From a bacterium (GTDB taxonomy: Bacteria > Patescibacteriota > Minisyncoccia > Phycocordibacterales > UBA9973): a DNA stretch of 48,453 bases. Within the stretch, counting starts at the first letter, position 1; every line of letters begins with the position of its first letter. Positions 22,961-31,439 of this stretch are shown piece by piece. The notes under the pieces were generated by a model. That model saw nothing but the letters and a program-made list of their open reading frames with translations. It searched no databases and was not told the origin of the DNA. The DNA lies in assembly GCA_021824345.1 (NCBI GenBank), contig JAKAKW010000007.1, positions 1 to 48,453 on the forward strand, read 5' to 3'. The position numbers and the translations under genes are program-made.

Positions 22961-23764
22961 ATGGACAAAGAAACGAAAATCGTGCTGTTCCAAAATAAAG
23001 GCGTGCGAAAGACTATTCATGGCAACGAATGGTGGTTTTCCATAATAGATATCATTGCAATTTTGACTGATAGCGTAAACCCTAATGATTATTGGTATAA
23101 GATGAAAATAAGGGTTAGAAATGAAGACGGAATTGAGTTATCGACAATTTGTCGACAACTGAAACTGGAATCTTCTGATGGTAAAAAGTATGAGACGGAT
23201 TGCGTAAATACCGAAAATGCTTTCCGCATCATTCAGTCTATCCCTTCTCCCAAAGCCGAACCGTTCAAGCGCTGGCTGGCTAAGGTCGGGTACGAGAGAG
23301 TGCGGGAGATAGAAGATCCTGAGCTGGCTACGAAGCGCACTCGGATGCTCTACAAGCTGAAGGGGTACAGCGACAGCTGGATCGAGAAGCGCATGCGCGG
23401 GATCGCCATCCGCGAGGATCTCACGGATGAATGGAAAAATCGCGGAGCGGAAAAAGACGTAGATTACGGAATACTAACAGCGGAAATTTCAAAAGCGGCC
23501 TTCGGTGTCACGCCGGGCGAATATAAAAAGATCAAAGGGTTGAACAGACAAAACCTTCGGGATCATATGGATGATCTTGAGCTTATTTTCACGATGCTCG
23601 GTGAAAGCGCTACTACCGAAATTCATCGAGCGGACGATTCTAAAGGCGTAAAAAAGCTCAAAGCTGATGCCAAAGCTGGCGGAAATATAGCCGGCGGGGC
23701 GCGGAAGAAACTTGAAAAAAGGATAGGCCATTCAATCGTGTCCAAGAAGAATTTTTTACAATGA
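22961..23764 (+). CDS. BRO-N/antirepressor-type DNA-binding protein (DinD-like)
   Basis: 267 aa. Residues 1-95 match a BRO-N/prophage antirepressor domain: IVLFQNKGVRKTIHGNEWWFSIIDIIAILTDS and NPNDYWYKMKIR. The centre, PKAEPFKRWLAKVGYERVREIEDPELA and the following YSDSWIEKRMRGIAIREDLTDEWKNRG, is typical of phage antirepressor and DNA-damage-inducible D-type proteins, and the C-terminus (AEISKAAFGVTPGEYKKIKGL) is helical. Its last codons overlap the trmD start (ATGA), so it has been built into the ribosomal operon. The first 270 bases are AT-rich and the middle is GC-richer, suggesting a mosaic or recent arrival. Two palindromes before it may be its own operators. Its role here is unknown. Confidence 0.82.
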   Translation: MDKETKIVLFQNKGVRKTIHGNEWWFSIIDIIAILTDSVNPNDYWYKMKIRVRNEDGIELSTICRQLKLESSDGKKYETDCVNTENAFRIIQSIPSPKAEPFKRWLAKVGYERVREIEDPELATKRTRMLYKLKGYSDSWIEKRMRGIAIREDLTDEWKNRGAEKDVDYGILTAEISKAAFGVTPGEYKKIKGLNRQNLRDHMDDLELIFTMLGESATTEIHRADDSKGVKKLKADAKAGGNIAGGARKKLEKRIGHSIVSKKNFLQ

Positions 23765-24423
23765 ATTTCCACGTAATAACAATTTTTCCTGAAGCCCTCG
23801 ATTCATATATGAATGAGTCCATAATCGGGCGAGCCTCGAAAAAAAAGCTGATCAAAGTCAGCTTTTACAACCCCCGCGATTTCGTAAAGCCGAAGAACAA
23901 GACGAACTACCGTCCAGTAGATGACCGTCCGTACGGCGGAGGTCCGGGCATGGTGATGCGGCCGGAGCCGATTCTCTCGGCGGTGCGGAAAGTAAAAGCG
24001 AAAAAGCCCCTGATAGTTAATTTTATTCCCAGCGCGCCGAAATTCACCACGGCGGAAGCAAAGAAGATAGCGAAGAAACACAAAGACGTAATTTTAATCT
24101 GCGGACGGTATGAAGGCATAGATGCCCGGGTGGACAAGATACTTAAAACGAAAAAATATTCCATAGGGGACTATGTGGTGACCGGCGGAGAGCTTCCGGC
24201 AATGGTCTTGATTGATTCCGTGTCTCGCCAGATTCCCGGGGTGCTCGGCAAGTACGAATCCCTGGAAGAAGAGCGCGTTTCTTCAAGCATTGTTTACACC
24301 CGTCCGGAAGTTTTGAAATACAAAGGAAAAAATTACAAAGTTCCCAAAGTGCTGCTTTCCGGCAATCATGCGGAGATAGAGAAGTGGAAGAAAAAAAGTT
24401 TACGCGACTCAGCCGATAGTTGA
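23761..24423 (+). CDS. trmD: tRNA (guanine-N1-)-methyltransferase
   Basis: Makes m1G37 next to the anticodon, which prevents frameshifting. 220 aa SPOUT-knot enzyme: FHVITIFPEALDSYM, DDRPYGGGPGMVMRPEPI (signature), ICGRYEGIDARVDK, SIGDYVVTGGELPAMVLIDSVSRQIPGVLG (knot and SAM pocket), YTRPEVLKYKG, VLLSGNHAEIEKWK. The C-terminal domain is slightly shorter than usual. The start overlaps the preceding gene by 4 bases. The stop overlaps the TTGACA box of a strong promoter. Confidence 0.96.
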   Translation: MNFHVITIFPEALDSYMNESIIGRASKKKLIKVSFYNPRDFVKPKNKTNYRPVDDRPYGGGPGMVMRPEPILSAVRKVKAKKPLIVNFIPSAPKFTTAEAKKIAKKHKDVILICGRYEGIDARVDKILKTKKYSIGDYVVTGGELPAMVLIDSVSRQIPGVLGKYESLEEERVSSSIVYTRPEVLKYKGKNYKVPKVLLSGNHAEIEKWKKKSLRDSADS

Positions 24424-24447
24424 CAAAAGTTTTCATATAAGTATACT
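24420..24447 (+). promoter_or_regulatory. Near-consensus promoter upstream of rpoB
   Basis: TTGACA (24420-24425), 16 bp, TATACT (24442-24447): the best sigma-70 match in the window. A terminator-like hairpin lies only ~60-80 bases downstream, before rpoB. Confidence 0.75.
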
Positions 24448-24453
24448 GGATTG

Positions 24454-24529
24454 ACTGATTGAGTTTCGGTTGCTTACCTATTTATTAACTTAAAGAATTC
24501 GAAAATTCAGGGTTTAAAAGCCCTTTTTT
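24454..24529 (+). ncRNA. Candidate small RNA or attenuated leader upstream of rpoB
   Basis: About 75 nt between the strong promoter and a terminator-like GGGTTTAAAAGCCC-TTTTTT. It contains a GAATT-CGAA-AATTC hairpin. There is no convincing ORF or known RNA family. It could be an independent small RNA, or an attenuator leader feeding rpoB-rpoC. Confidence 0.4.
24510..24529 (+). terminator. Terminator or attenuator before rpoB
   Basis: GGGTT-TAAA-AGCCC-like stem of 5-6 pairs (one G-U) followed by six T. Weak stem but a clean U-run. It overlaps the -35 of the proximal rpoB promoter. Confidence 0.5.
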
Positions 24530-24555
24530 GCGTTCTGTTTTTTAACATATATAAA
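24528..24555 (+). promoter_or_regulatory. Proximal rpoB promoter (leaderless)
   Basis: TTGCGT (24528-24533), 16 bp, TATAAA (24550-24555). The ATG at 24561 follows after five bases. Confidence 0.55.
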
Positions 24556-24560
24556 TCGTC

Positions 24561-27500
24561 ATGCATACCGAGACCAAGCGTCCCAAGAAGTATTTCAGCC
24601 GGTACAAAAAGCCCCTAGTCCACTTTCCCAATCTGATAGAGTCTCAGATTAATTCTTTCAAGTGGCTCTTGGGGAAAGGAATTACCGAAGCCCTGAAGGA
24701 GTTTTCTCCCATCTCCGACTATTCCGGAAAGAAATTCCAGCTGGAGTTCCTTTCTTATTCCCTTTCCGAGCCCAAGTACGACGAAAACTACGCCAAGGTT
24801 AACAAGCTTTCCTACCAGGGCCTTCTGAAGATGCAGGTGAGGCTTACCAATAAGATTTTGGGAAGCGTGAAGGAGCAGGAAATATTCATGTCCGAACTTC
24901 CGCTCATGACCAACCACGGCACTTTTATAATCAACGGGGTGGAGCGGGTGATCGTTCCGCAGCTTGCCCGGTCTTTCGGCGTGTTCTTCACCGAGAGTTA
25001 TATCAAAGGGCGCAGGTTTTTCGGAGCCAAAATAATTCCCGCTCGCGGAGTTTGGATAGAAATAGAATCGGAAGCGGACGGGGCGGTATACGTGCGCATA
25101 GACAAGAAAAGAAAATTCCCCGCCAGCATGCTTCTGCGAGTGCTCGGATATGACACCGACGAAGCCATGCTCGAAGCCTACAAAAACGACGCCTTATGGC
25201 AGGAAGGGGTGAAGAATTGCCTTTCCAAGGACCCCTCCAAGACCGCGCAAGAAGCGTATGTGGAAATATACAAGCGTCTGCGGGACGGAGACATGGCCGC
25301 GGCGGAGAACGCCAAGGAATTCATAGATTCTCTTTTTTCAGCCGAACGGTACGATCTTTCTCCGGTCGGCCGATATCGTTTCAATCAGCGCTTTGACAAG
25401 TCCATGGAAAACAAGGAGCTTGAGCGCAAGACCCTTTCCAGGGAAGACGTCGCCTCATGCGTGATGAATATTTTCAATTTGAATTCTTCTCCGGATTCAA
25501 GGCCGGACGACATAGACCACCTGGGCCAGCGCAGAGTGCGATTCATCGGAGAAATGCTTCAGCAAAAGATCCGCACCGGCATGATGCAGATAAAGAGAAA
25601 CATCCAGGACCGCATGTCCATTATTGACGCGGATACCGCCATGCCCATTGCCGTCATAAACCAGAGGCCCCTGCAGGCGCGCATCAAGGAATTTTTCACT
25701 ACCAACCAGCTTTCCCAATTTATGAACCAGGAAAACGTGCTGTCGGAGATGGAACATATCCGCCAGCTTTCGGCCTTGGGACCCGGAGGCTTGACCCGGG
25801 AACGGGCCGGTCTTGAAGTGCGCGACGTGCATCCTTCCCACTACGGACGAGTATGCCCGATTCACACTCCGGAAGGCCCGAACATCGGATTGATTCTGCA
25901 CCTTTCCACCTACGCGAAGATAAACGAGTTCGGAATCATTGAAACTCCGTACATAAAAGTGAAGGATGGAAGAATCACCGGCGAGGTGGTTTACATGAAC
26001 GCGCTGGAAGAAGAAAAATACAACATCGCCCACGCGGGAGTGCCTTACGACGAGAACGGAAAAATAACCAAAGACAAAGTGGCCGCCCGGGCCAAGACCC
26101 AGCCGGGCATGATCTCTCCAAAAGAGGTTGATTTCATAGACGTGGCCGCCAACCAGGCGTTTTCCATCGCCACTTCCATGATTCCGTTTTTGGAGCACGA
26201 CGACGCCAATCGCGCGCTGATGGGATCAAACATGCAGAAACAGGCGGTGCCTTGCGTGCTGCCCGAAGCCCCGCTCGTGGGCACCGGCGTGGAGGAACAT
26301 GCTTCCCGCGATTCCGGACGCCTTATCATTGCGGAGGAAGAAGGCACGGTATCCTATCTCGACGCCAGAAAAGTGGTGGTCAGCGGCAAAAGCGGCGAGA
26401 AAACATATTCTCTTGTGAACTTCCTGCGGAACAACAATTTCTCCGCCTTTCATCAGCGGCCGATAGTAAATGTCGGAGACAAGGTGAAAAAGGGAAGCGT
26501 GCTGGCTGATACCACCAGCACCGTAGACGGGCAGATTTCTCTCGGACAGAACGTGTTCGTGGCTTTCCTTTCCTGGTCCGGCGCAAACTACGAAGACGCG
26601 ATCATAATTTCAGAACGCCTGGTGAAGAAAAGCAAATTCACTTCCGTATACGTGGAAGAATTCATTTCCACCGTGCGCGACACAAAGCTTGGCCCGGAGG
26701 TTACCACCAGAGACATCCCGAATGTGGGTGAAATGAAGCTGAAAGATTTGGACGAGGACGGAATCGTGCGCATCGGCGCGGAAGTCCGGGAGAATGACAT
26801 CCTGGTGGGAAAGATTACTCCCAAAGGGGAAACGGAACTTACTCCCGAAGAGCGCCTGCTCCGTTCCATCTTCGCTGAAAAAGCCAGAGACGTGAAAGAC
26901 ACTTCCTTGCGCATGGAACACGGCAAGCGCGGCAGGATCATCGGAGTAAAAATATTTTCCAGAGATCTGGGACATACTTTGGAAGCCGGAATCATTAAAA
27001 AAATAGTTATAGAAGTCGCCCAGATTCGCAACATATCCGTAGGGGACAAGCTTTCCGGACGGCACGGGAACAAAGGAGTCATTTCCATAATCCTTCCCGA
27101 AGAAGACATGCCATACATGGCGGACGGCACCCCCGTTGATATCATTCTTTCCCCGCTGGGCGTTCCTTCCCGCATGAACTTGGGGCAAATATTGGAAATG
27201 CATTTGGGAATGGCGGCCAACACTCTCGGCTATCAGGCCATTGTGCCTCCGTTCCTTGGAGCCGGAAACGACGAGATTCGCGAGGAGCTTGTAAAAGCCG
27301 GACTGCCGGAAAACGGCAGGGTGACGCTTTATGACGGCCGGACCGGAGACCCGTTCGAACAGGACGTGGCCGTGGGATATATGTACATGCTCAAGCTCCA
27401 TCACATGGTGGAAGACAAGATTCATATGCGAAGCATCGGTCCATACTCTCTTATTACCCAGCAGCCGCTCGGCGGAAAGGCCCAGGGCGGAGGCCAGCGT

Positions 27501-27755
27501 TTCGGAGAAATGGAAGTGTGGGCTCTTGAAGGATACGGCGCCGCTTACACCTTGCGCGAAATGCTCACTATCAAATCCGACGATATCGGAGGAAGGTCGC
27601 AAACCTTCGATTCCATTATCAAAAACGAGCCGATCAAGCCGCCTCAATCTCCGGCCTCTTTCAACGTGCTTTTGAATTACCTGCGAGGCTTGGCTATGGA
27701 CGTAGATCTTAGAAAATCCCGTTCTTCGGTCCGGACGGAAGAAAATAAAGAATAA
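24561..27755 (+). CDS. rpoB: DNA-directed RNA polymerase subunit beta
   Basis: 1064 aa, short even for CPR bacteria (E. coli 1342) because the lineage-specific insertions are absent. Conserved blocks in order: LPLMTNHGTFIINGVERVIVPQLARSFGVFF, the rifampicin-pocket region LSQFMNQENVLSEMEHIRQLSALGP, TRERAGLEVRDVHPSHYGRVCPIHTPEGPNIGL, GANYEDAIIISERLV, GDKLSGRHGNKGVIS and KAQGGGQRFGEMEVWALEGYGAAYTLREMLT. Against E. coli numbering, positions 516 and 529 read Asn and Gln instead of Asp and Arg, which predicts weak rifampicin binding. Followed after 5 bases by rpoC. Confidence 0.97.
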   Translation: MHTETKRPKKYFSRYKKPLVHFPNLIESQINSFKWLLGKGITEALKEFSPISDYSGKKFQLEFLSYSLSEPKYDENYAKVNKLSYQGLLKMQVRLTNKILGSVKEQEIFMSELPLMTNHGTFIINGVERVIVPQLARSFGVFFTESYIKGRRFFGAKIIPARGVWIEIESEADGAVYVRIDKKRKFPASMLLRVLGYDTDEAMLEAYKNDALWQEGVKNCLSKDPSKTAQEAYVEIYKRLRDGDMAAAENAKEFIDSLFSAERYDLSPVGRYRFNQRFDKSMENKELERKTLSREDVASCVMNIFNLNSSPDSRPDDIDHLGQRRVRFIGEMLQQKIRTGMMQIKRNIQDRMSIIDADTAMPIAVINQRPLQARIKEFFTTNQLSQFMNQENVLSEMEHIRQLSALGPGGLTRERAGLEVRDVHPSHYGRVCPIHTPEGPNIGLILHLSTYAKINEFGIIETPYIKVKDGRITGEVVYMNALEEEKYNIAHAGVPYDENGKITKDKVAARAKTQPGMISPKEVDFIDVAANQAFSIATSMIPFLEHDDANRALMGSNMQKQAVPCVLPEAPLVGTGVEEHASRDSGRLIIAEEEGTVSYLDARKVVVSGKSGEKTYSLVNFLRNNNFSAFHQRPIVNVGDKVKKGSVLADTTSTVDGQISLGQNVFVAFLSWSGANYEDAIIISERLVKKSKFTSVYVEEFISTVRDTKLGPEVTTRDIPNVGEMKLKDLDEDGIVRIGAEVRENDILVGKITPKGETELTPEERLLRSIFAEKARDVKDTSLRMEHGKRGRIIGVKIFSRDLGHTLEAGIIKKIVIEVAQIRNISVGDKLSGRHGNKGVISIILPEEDMPYMADGTPVDIILSPLGVPSRMNLGQILEMHLGMAANTLGYQAIVPPFLGAGNDEIREELVKAGLPENGRVTLYDGRTGDPFEQDVAVGYMYMLKLHHMVEDKIHMRSIGPYSLITQQPLGGKAQGGGQRFGEMEVWALEGYGAAYTLREMLTIKSDDIGGRSQTFDSIIKNEPIKPPQSPASFNVLLNYLRGLAMDVDLRKSRSSVRTEENKE

Positions 27756-27760
27756 AAGCG

Positions 27761-30700
27761 ATGAAAACCCTAAACATAACCGATTTTGACGAAATTACCC
27801 TGAAGCTCGCAAGCCCCGAGCAGATTAAGGAATGGTCTTATGGGGAAGTGACCAAGCCCGAGACCATCAATTACCGCACCGGCCGATCCGAGCGCGGAGG
27901 CCTTTTCGACGAAAAGATTTTCGGACCGGAAAAGGACTACGAATGCTACTGCGGAAAATACCGCCGCATCCGCTATAAAGATATCATCTGCGAAAAATGC
28001 GGAGTGGAAGTGACTCGTTCCATCGTCCGACGCGAGCGCATGGGGCATATTGAGCTCGCCACTCCCGTGGCCCACATATGGTTCCTGCGCGGAGTGCCTT
28101 CCCGCATGAGCATCCTGCTCAATATTTCTGTGACCGATCTTGAAAAGGTTATCTACTTTGCCGGATACATCATCACCAAGGTGCACGAGGAGGAAAAGGG
28201 AACCATCATAGAAAGCCTGGAAAGAGAATACAAAGCGAAGCTTAAAACTTCCGCCGACGAAAAGACCCGGGAAAAGCTGAAGGAGCTGTTTTCCGCCGCC
28301 AAGAAAGAGGTGGGGGAAATTTATGAAGGAAAAGTGCTGAATGAAATATCTTTCCATCATTTTTCTCTCAAGTACGGCACCTGTTTTGAAGCCAGCATCG
28401 GAGCGGAAGCCATTTACTCCATTTTCAAAAATTTGGATTTGAACAAGCTGAAAAGCCATACCGAAACTATGCTGGAAAAAGCGAGCGCCGCGGAAAGGGA
28501 AAAACTGCAGAAGCGCCTCTCGCTGATCCGAGCCATGCTCTACGCCGGCATCCGTCCGGAGTGGATGTTTCTGACTGTCATTCCGGTGATTCCGCCGGTG
28601 CTTCGCCCCATGGTGGCGCTTGACGGCGGCCGCCATGCGACCAGCGACTTGAACGATCTGTATCGCAGGGTGATAAATCGCAACAACCGCTTGAAGAAGC
28701 TGAAGGAGATTAACGCGCCGGACGTGATTCTGCGCAACGAGAAGCGCATCATCCAAGAAGCGGTGGACGCTCTGATAGACAATTCCATTGCCAAACAGTC
28801 AGACTCCGCGGCCATGAGCCAGTCTCAAAAGCGCCCGCTCAAGTCCCTTTCCGACAATTTGAAATCCAAGCAAGGACTCTTCCGCCAAAACCTTCTCGGA
28901 AAGCGGGTGGACTATTCCGGCCGAAGCGTGATAGTGGTGGGCCCTTCTCTTCACTTAAACCAGTGCGGATTGCCCAAGCACATGGCTTTGGAACTTTTCC
29001 GGCCCTTCATTATTTCAAAAATCCTGGAAGCGGAACTCGCATTTAATATCCGCGGGGCAAACAAGCTGATTGAAGAGCGCACCCCGGAAGTATGGGCCAT
29101 GCTTGAAGAAGTGATCAAAGGAAAGTATGTAATGCTAAACCGCGCTCCGACTCTGCATCGCTTGGGCATTCAAGCATTCAATCCGGTGCTTATTGAAGGA
29201 AATGCCGTGCAAGTGCACCCCTTGGTATGCGCCGCCTTTAACGCGGACTTCGACGGAGACCAAATGGCCGTGTACGTTCCGCTTCTTGAAGAAGCCCAGT
29301 CCGAAGCTCGCGAGCTTATGGCCGCCAACAAAAACCTCCTGAAGCCTCAAAGCGGAGACCCTATCGTGCATCCGTCCAGGGACATTGTGTTGGGCGCCTA
29401 CTGGATGACCAAATCGGTGGACGGGGAAAAAGGAGAAGGAAAATATTTCCCGAATCCGAATACCGCCATTACTGCTTACGATTACGGCGTTGTCTCTCTA
29501 CGGGCAAAGATAAAAGTTCTGGCCACCGAAACGGAAAAGTACAAGCGTTTTGAAGGAAAGGTGTTTGAAACTTCCGTAGGGCGCCTGCTGTTCAACAGTA
29601 TTTTGCCGAATGATTTCGATTATGTGAATGAAGAAATGGGAGTGAAGCGCCTTTCCGCCCTGGTGGATGAGACCATCGCCAAGTACGGGGTGGATAAGAC
29701 TCCTCCGTTGCTGGACAAAATAAAGAATTTCGGATTCAAGTACGCAACCGTTTCCGGAGTCACTTGGGCGCTGGACAGCGTGAATGTTCCGGCGGAAAAA
29801 GCCGTTATCGTGGAGGAAGGAAGAAAGAAGGAACAAAAAATCATTTCGGAATGGAGCGACGGCTTGCTTTCCGAAGAGGAAAAATACCAGAAGATAATCG
29901 AAATTTGGACCCAAGTCAAGAAAGAGCTGGAAAAAATATTGCCGAGCACCTTGGAAAGGAACGGCTCCGCTTTTGACCTGCTCACTTCCGGCGCCAGAGG
30001 CTCCATGGGGCAGCTGGTGCAGATGACGGGAATGAAGGGTCTCATTCAGAACAACCAGGGAAAAACGTTGGAATTCCCGATAATACCGTGCTATCAAGAA
30101 GGCCTTTCGCCGATAGAATATTTCGTAACCACTCACGGAGCCAGAAAAGGCGCATCTGACACAGCTCTAAATACCGCCAAAGCGGGGTATCTGACCCGCC
30201 GATTGGTGGATGTGGCCCAGGACGTAGTGGTTACCGAGGCGGATTGCGGAACGAAAGATGGAGTAATAGCCCGGAAAGAAAATATTTCGGGAATGGAAAT
30301 ACCTCTATCAAAGAATATTCGAGGAAGAGTGCTGGCGGCCGATTTGAAAGACAAGGACGGGAAGGTCGTATATAAGCGCGGATTTTTGGTTACCAAAGAA
30401 GAAGCGGTAAATATAGAAAAACAAGGCTTTACCGAAATAATGGTGCGATCTCCTTTGACCTGTAAGACTGCCCACGGCCTTTGTCAGCTTTGCTACGGCC
30501 TGGATCTTGGACGGAATCACCTTGTAAACCAGGGCGAGGCGGTGGGAATCATCGCGGCCCAAGCCATCGGCGAACCGGGCACTCAGCTTACTCTGCGCAC
30601 CTTCCATGCCGGAGGAGTAGCCGGAACGGACATCACCACCGGTCTTCCGAGAGTGGAAGAAATATTTGAGCGTCGCACTCCGAAGAATCCGGCCGTGATT

Positions 30701-31378
30701 TCGCAAACCGACGGAGAAGTGTCGGAGATATCCGAAAAAGGGGAAAAGGAAAAAATAATCAAGGTGCTTTCCGACGCGGATGAAAAAACAAAAAATGGAA
30801 AGAAAGAAATCGAATATGTGGCTCCTTTCCGCCGCATACCCATAGTGAAGAAGGGGGACAGAGTGAAGAAAGGGGAGCTTTTGACCGACGGCTCCGCCGA
30901 CGTGGTGGAAATGTTCAAGTACGGAGGAAAAGAGGCGGTGGAAGAATACATAATTCGTGAAATAAACAAGGTATATGAACTGCAGAGCGCTTCCATTTCC
31001 CGGAAGCATACGGAGATCATCGTGCGCCAGATGTTTTCCCGCCGAAAGATAAAGGACGCCGGCGAGACGAATTTCTCCGTGGGAGATATCGTGGAAAATA
31101 TCGCGCTGATCGAAGAGAACGAAAGAGTGGAAAAGGCGGGGAACAAGCCCGCCAAGGGGGAAATCATAGTGCTCGGCATCACCGAAGTGTCTCTGCGCAC
31201 CAAGAGCTGGCTGTCCGCTGCGTCTTTCCAGAATACGAACCGGGTGCTTATAGAAAACGCCATAAAAGGAGGAACGGATACTCTGCGCGGACTGAAAGAG
31301 AACGTCATCATCGGACGCTTGATTCCCGCAGGGACGGGTTTTGTGAGCACGGACAAGGAGATCGCGGAAACGAAATAG
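27761..31378 (+). CDS. rpoC: DNA-directed RNA polymerase subunit beta'
   Basis: 1205 aa. The N-terminal zinc site [26 protein letters not shown], clamp, [16 protein letters not shown], the catalytic [15 protein letters not shown] loop holding the active-site Mg2+, the bridge/trigger region [32 protein letters not shown], the second zinc site (ADCGTKDG with [13 protein letters not shown]), and the C-terminal [17 protein letters not shown]. Large lineage insertions are absent, in line with a minimal polymerase. No Shine-Dalgarno before the ATG, five bases from rpoB, so translation is coupled. Confidence 0.97.
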   Translation: MKTLNITDFDEITLKLASPEQIKEWSYGEVTKPETINYRTGRSERGGLFDEKIFGPEKDYECYCGKYRRIRYKDIICEKCGVEVTRSIVRRERMGHIELATPVAHIWFLRGVPSRMSILLNISVTDLEKVIYFAGYIITKVHEEEKGTIIESLEREYKAKLKTSADEKTREKLKELFSAAKKEVGEIYEGKVLNEISFHHFSLKYGTCFEASIGAEAIYSIFKNLDLNKLKSHTETMLEKASAAEREKLQKRLSLIRAMLYAGIRPEWMFLTVIPVIPPVLRPMVALDGGRHATSDLNDLYRRVINRNNRLKKLKEINAPDVILRNEKRIIQEAVDALIDNSIAKQSDSAAMSQSQKRPLKSLSDNLKSKQGLFRQNLLGKRVDYSGRSVIVVGPSLHLNQCGLPKHMALELFRPFIISKILEAELAFNIRGANKLIEERTPEVWAMLEEVIKGKYVMLNRAPTLHRLGIQAFNPVLIEGNAVQVHPLVCAAFNADFDGDQMAVYVPLLEEAQSEARELMAANKNLLKPQSGDPIVHPSRDIVLGAYWMTKSVDGEKGEGKYFPNPNTAITAYDYGVVSLRAKIKVLATETEKYKRFEGKVFETSVGRLLFNSILPNDFDYVNEEMGVKRLSALVDETIAKYGVDKTPPLLDKIKNFGFKYATVSGVTWALDSVNVPAEKAVIVEEGRKKEQKIISEWSDGLLSEEEKYQKIIEIWTQVKKELEKILPSTLERNGSAFDLLTSGARGSMGQLVQMTGMKGLIQNNQGKTLEFPIIPCYQEGLSPIEYFVTTHGARKGASDTALNTAKAGYLTRRLVDVAQDVVVTEADCGTKDGVIARKENISGMEIPLSKNIRGRVLAADLKDKDGKVVYKRGFLVTKEEAVNIEKQGFTEIMVRSPLTCKTAHGLCQLCYGLDLGRNHLVNQGEAVGIIAAQAIGEPGTQLTLRTFHAGGVAGTDITTGLPRVEEIFERRTPKNPAVISQTDGEVSEISEKGEKEKIIKVLSDADEKTKNGKKEIEYVAPFRRIPIVKKGDRVKKGELLTDGSADVVEMFKYGGKEAVEEYIIREINKVYELQSASISRKHTEIIVRQMFSRRKIKDAGETNFSVGDIVENIALIEENERVEKAGNKPAKGEIIVLGITEVSLRTKSWLSAASFQNTNRVLIENAIKGGTDTLRGLKENVIIGRLIPAGTGFVSTDKEIAETK

Positions 31379-31395
31379 TTCTTTCCCCGGACCGA

Positions 31396-31422
31396 TAGGG
31401 CGGAGGGTTACCCTCCGCCCTA
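31396..31422 (+). repeat. Palindromic repeat, family member B (between rpoC and dnaG)
   Basis: A perfect palindrome with 13-bp arms around a central T: TAGGGCGGAGGGT and its complement. It shares the core GCGGAGGGTTACCCTCCGC with members D and E. Confidence 0.9.
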
Positions 31423-31439
31423 GACGCCTAAAAAATTGT

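Noticed and set aside
26610-27647. 345-aa minus-strand ORF
   Set aside because: Antisense to conserved rpoB; no recognisable motifs.
27770-28756. 328-aa minus-strand ORF
   Set aside because: Antisense to the N-terminal half of rpoC; no family features.
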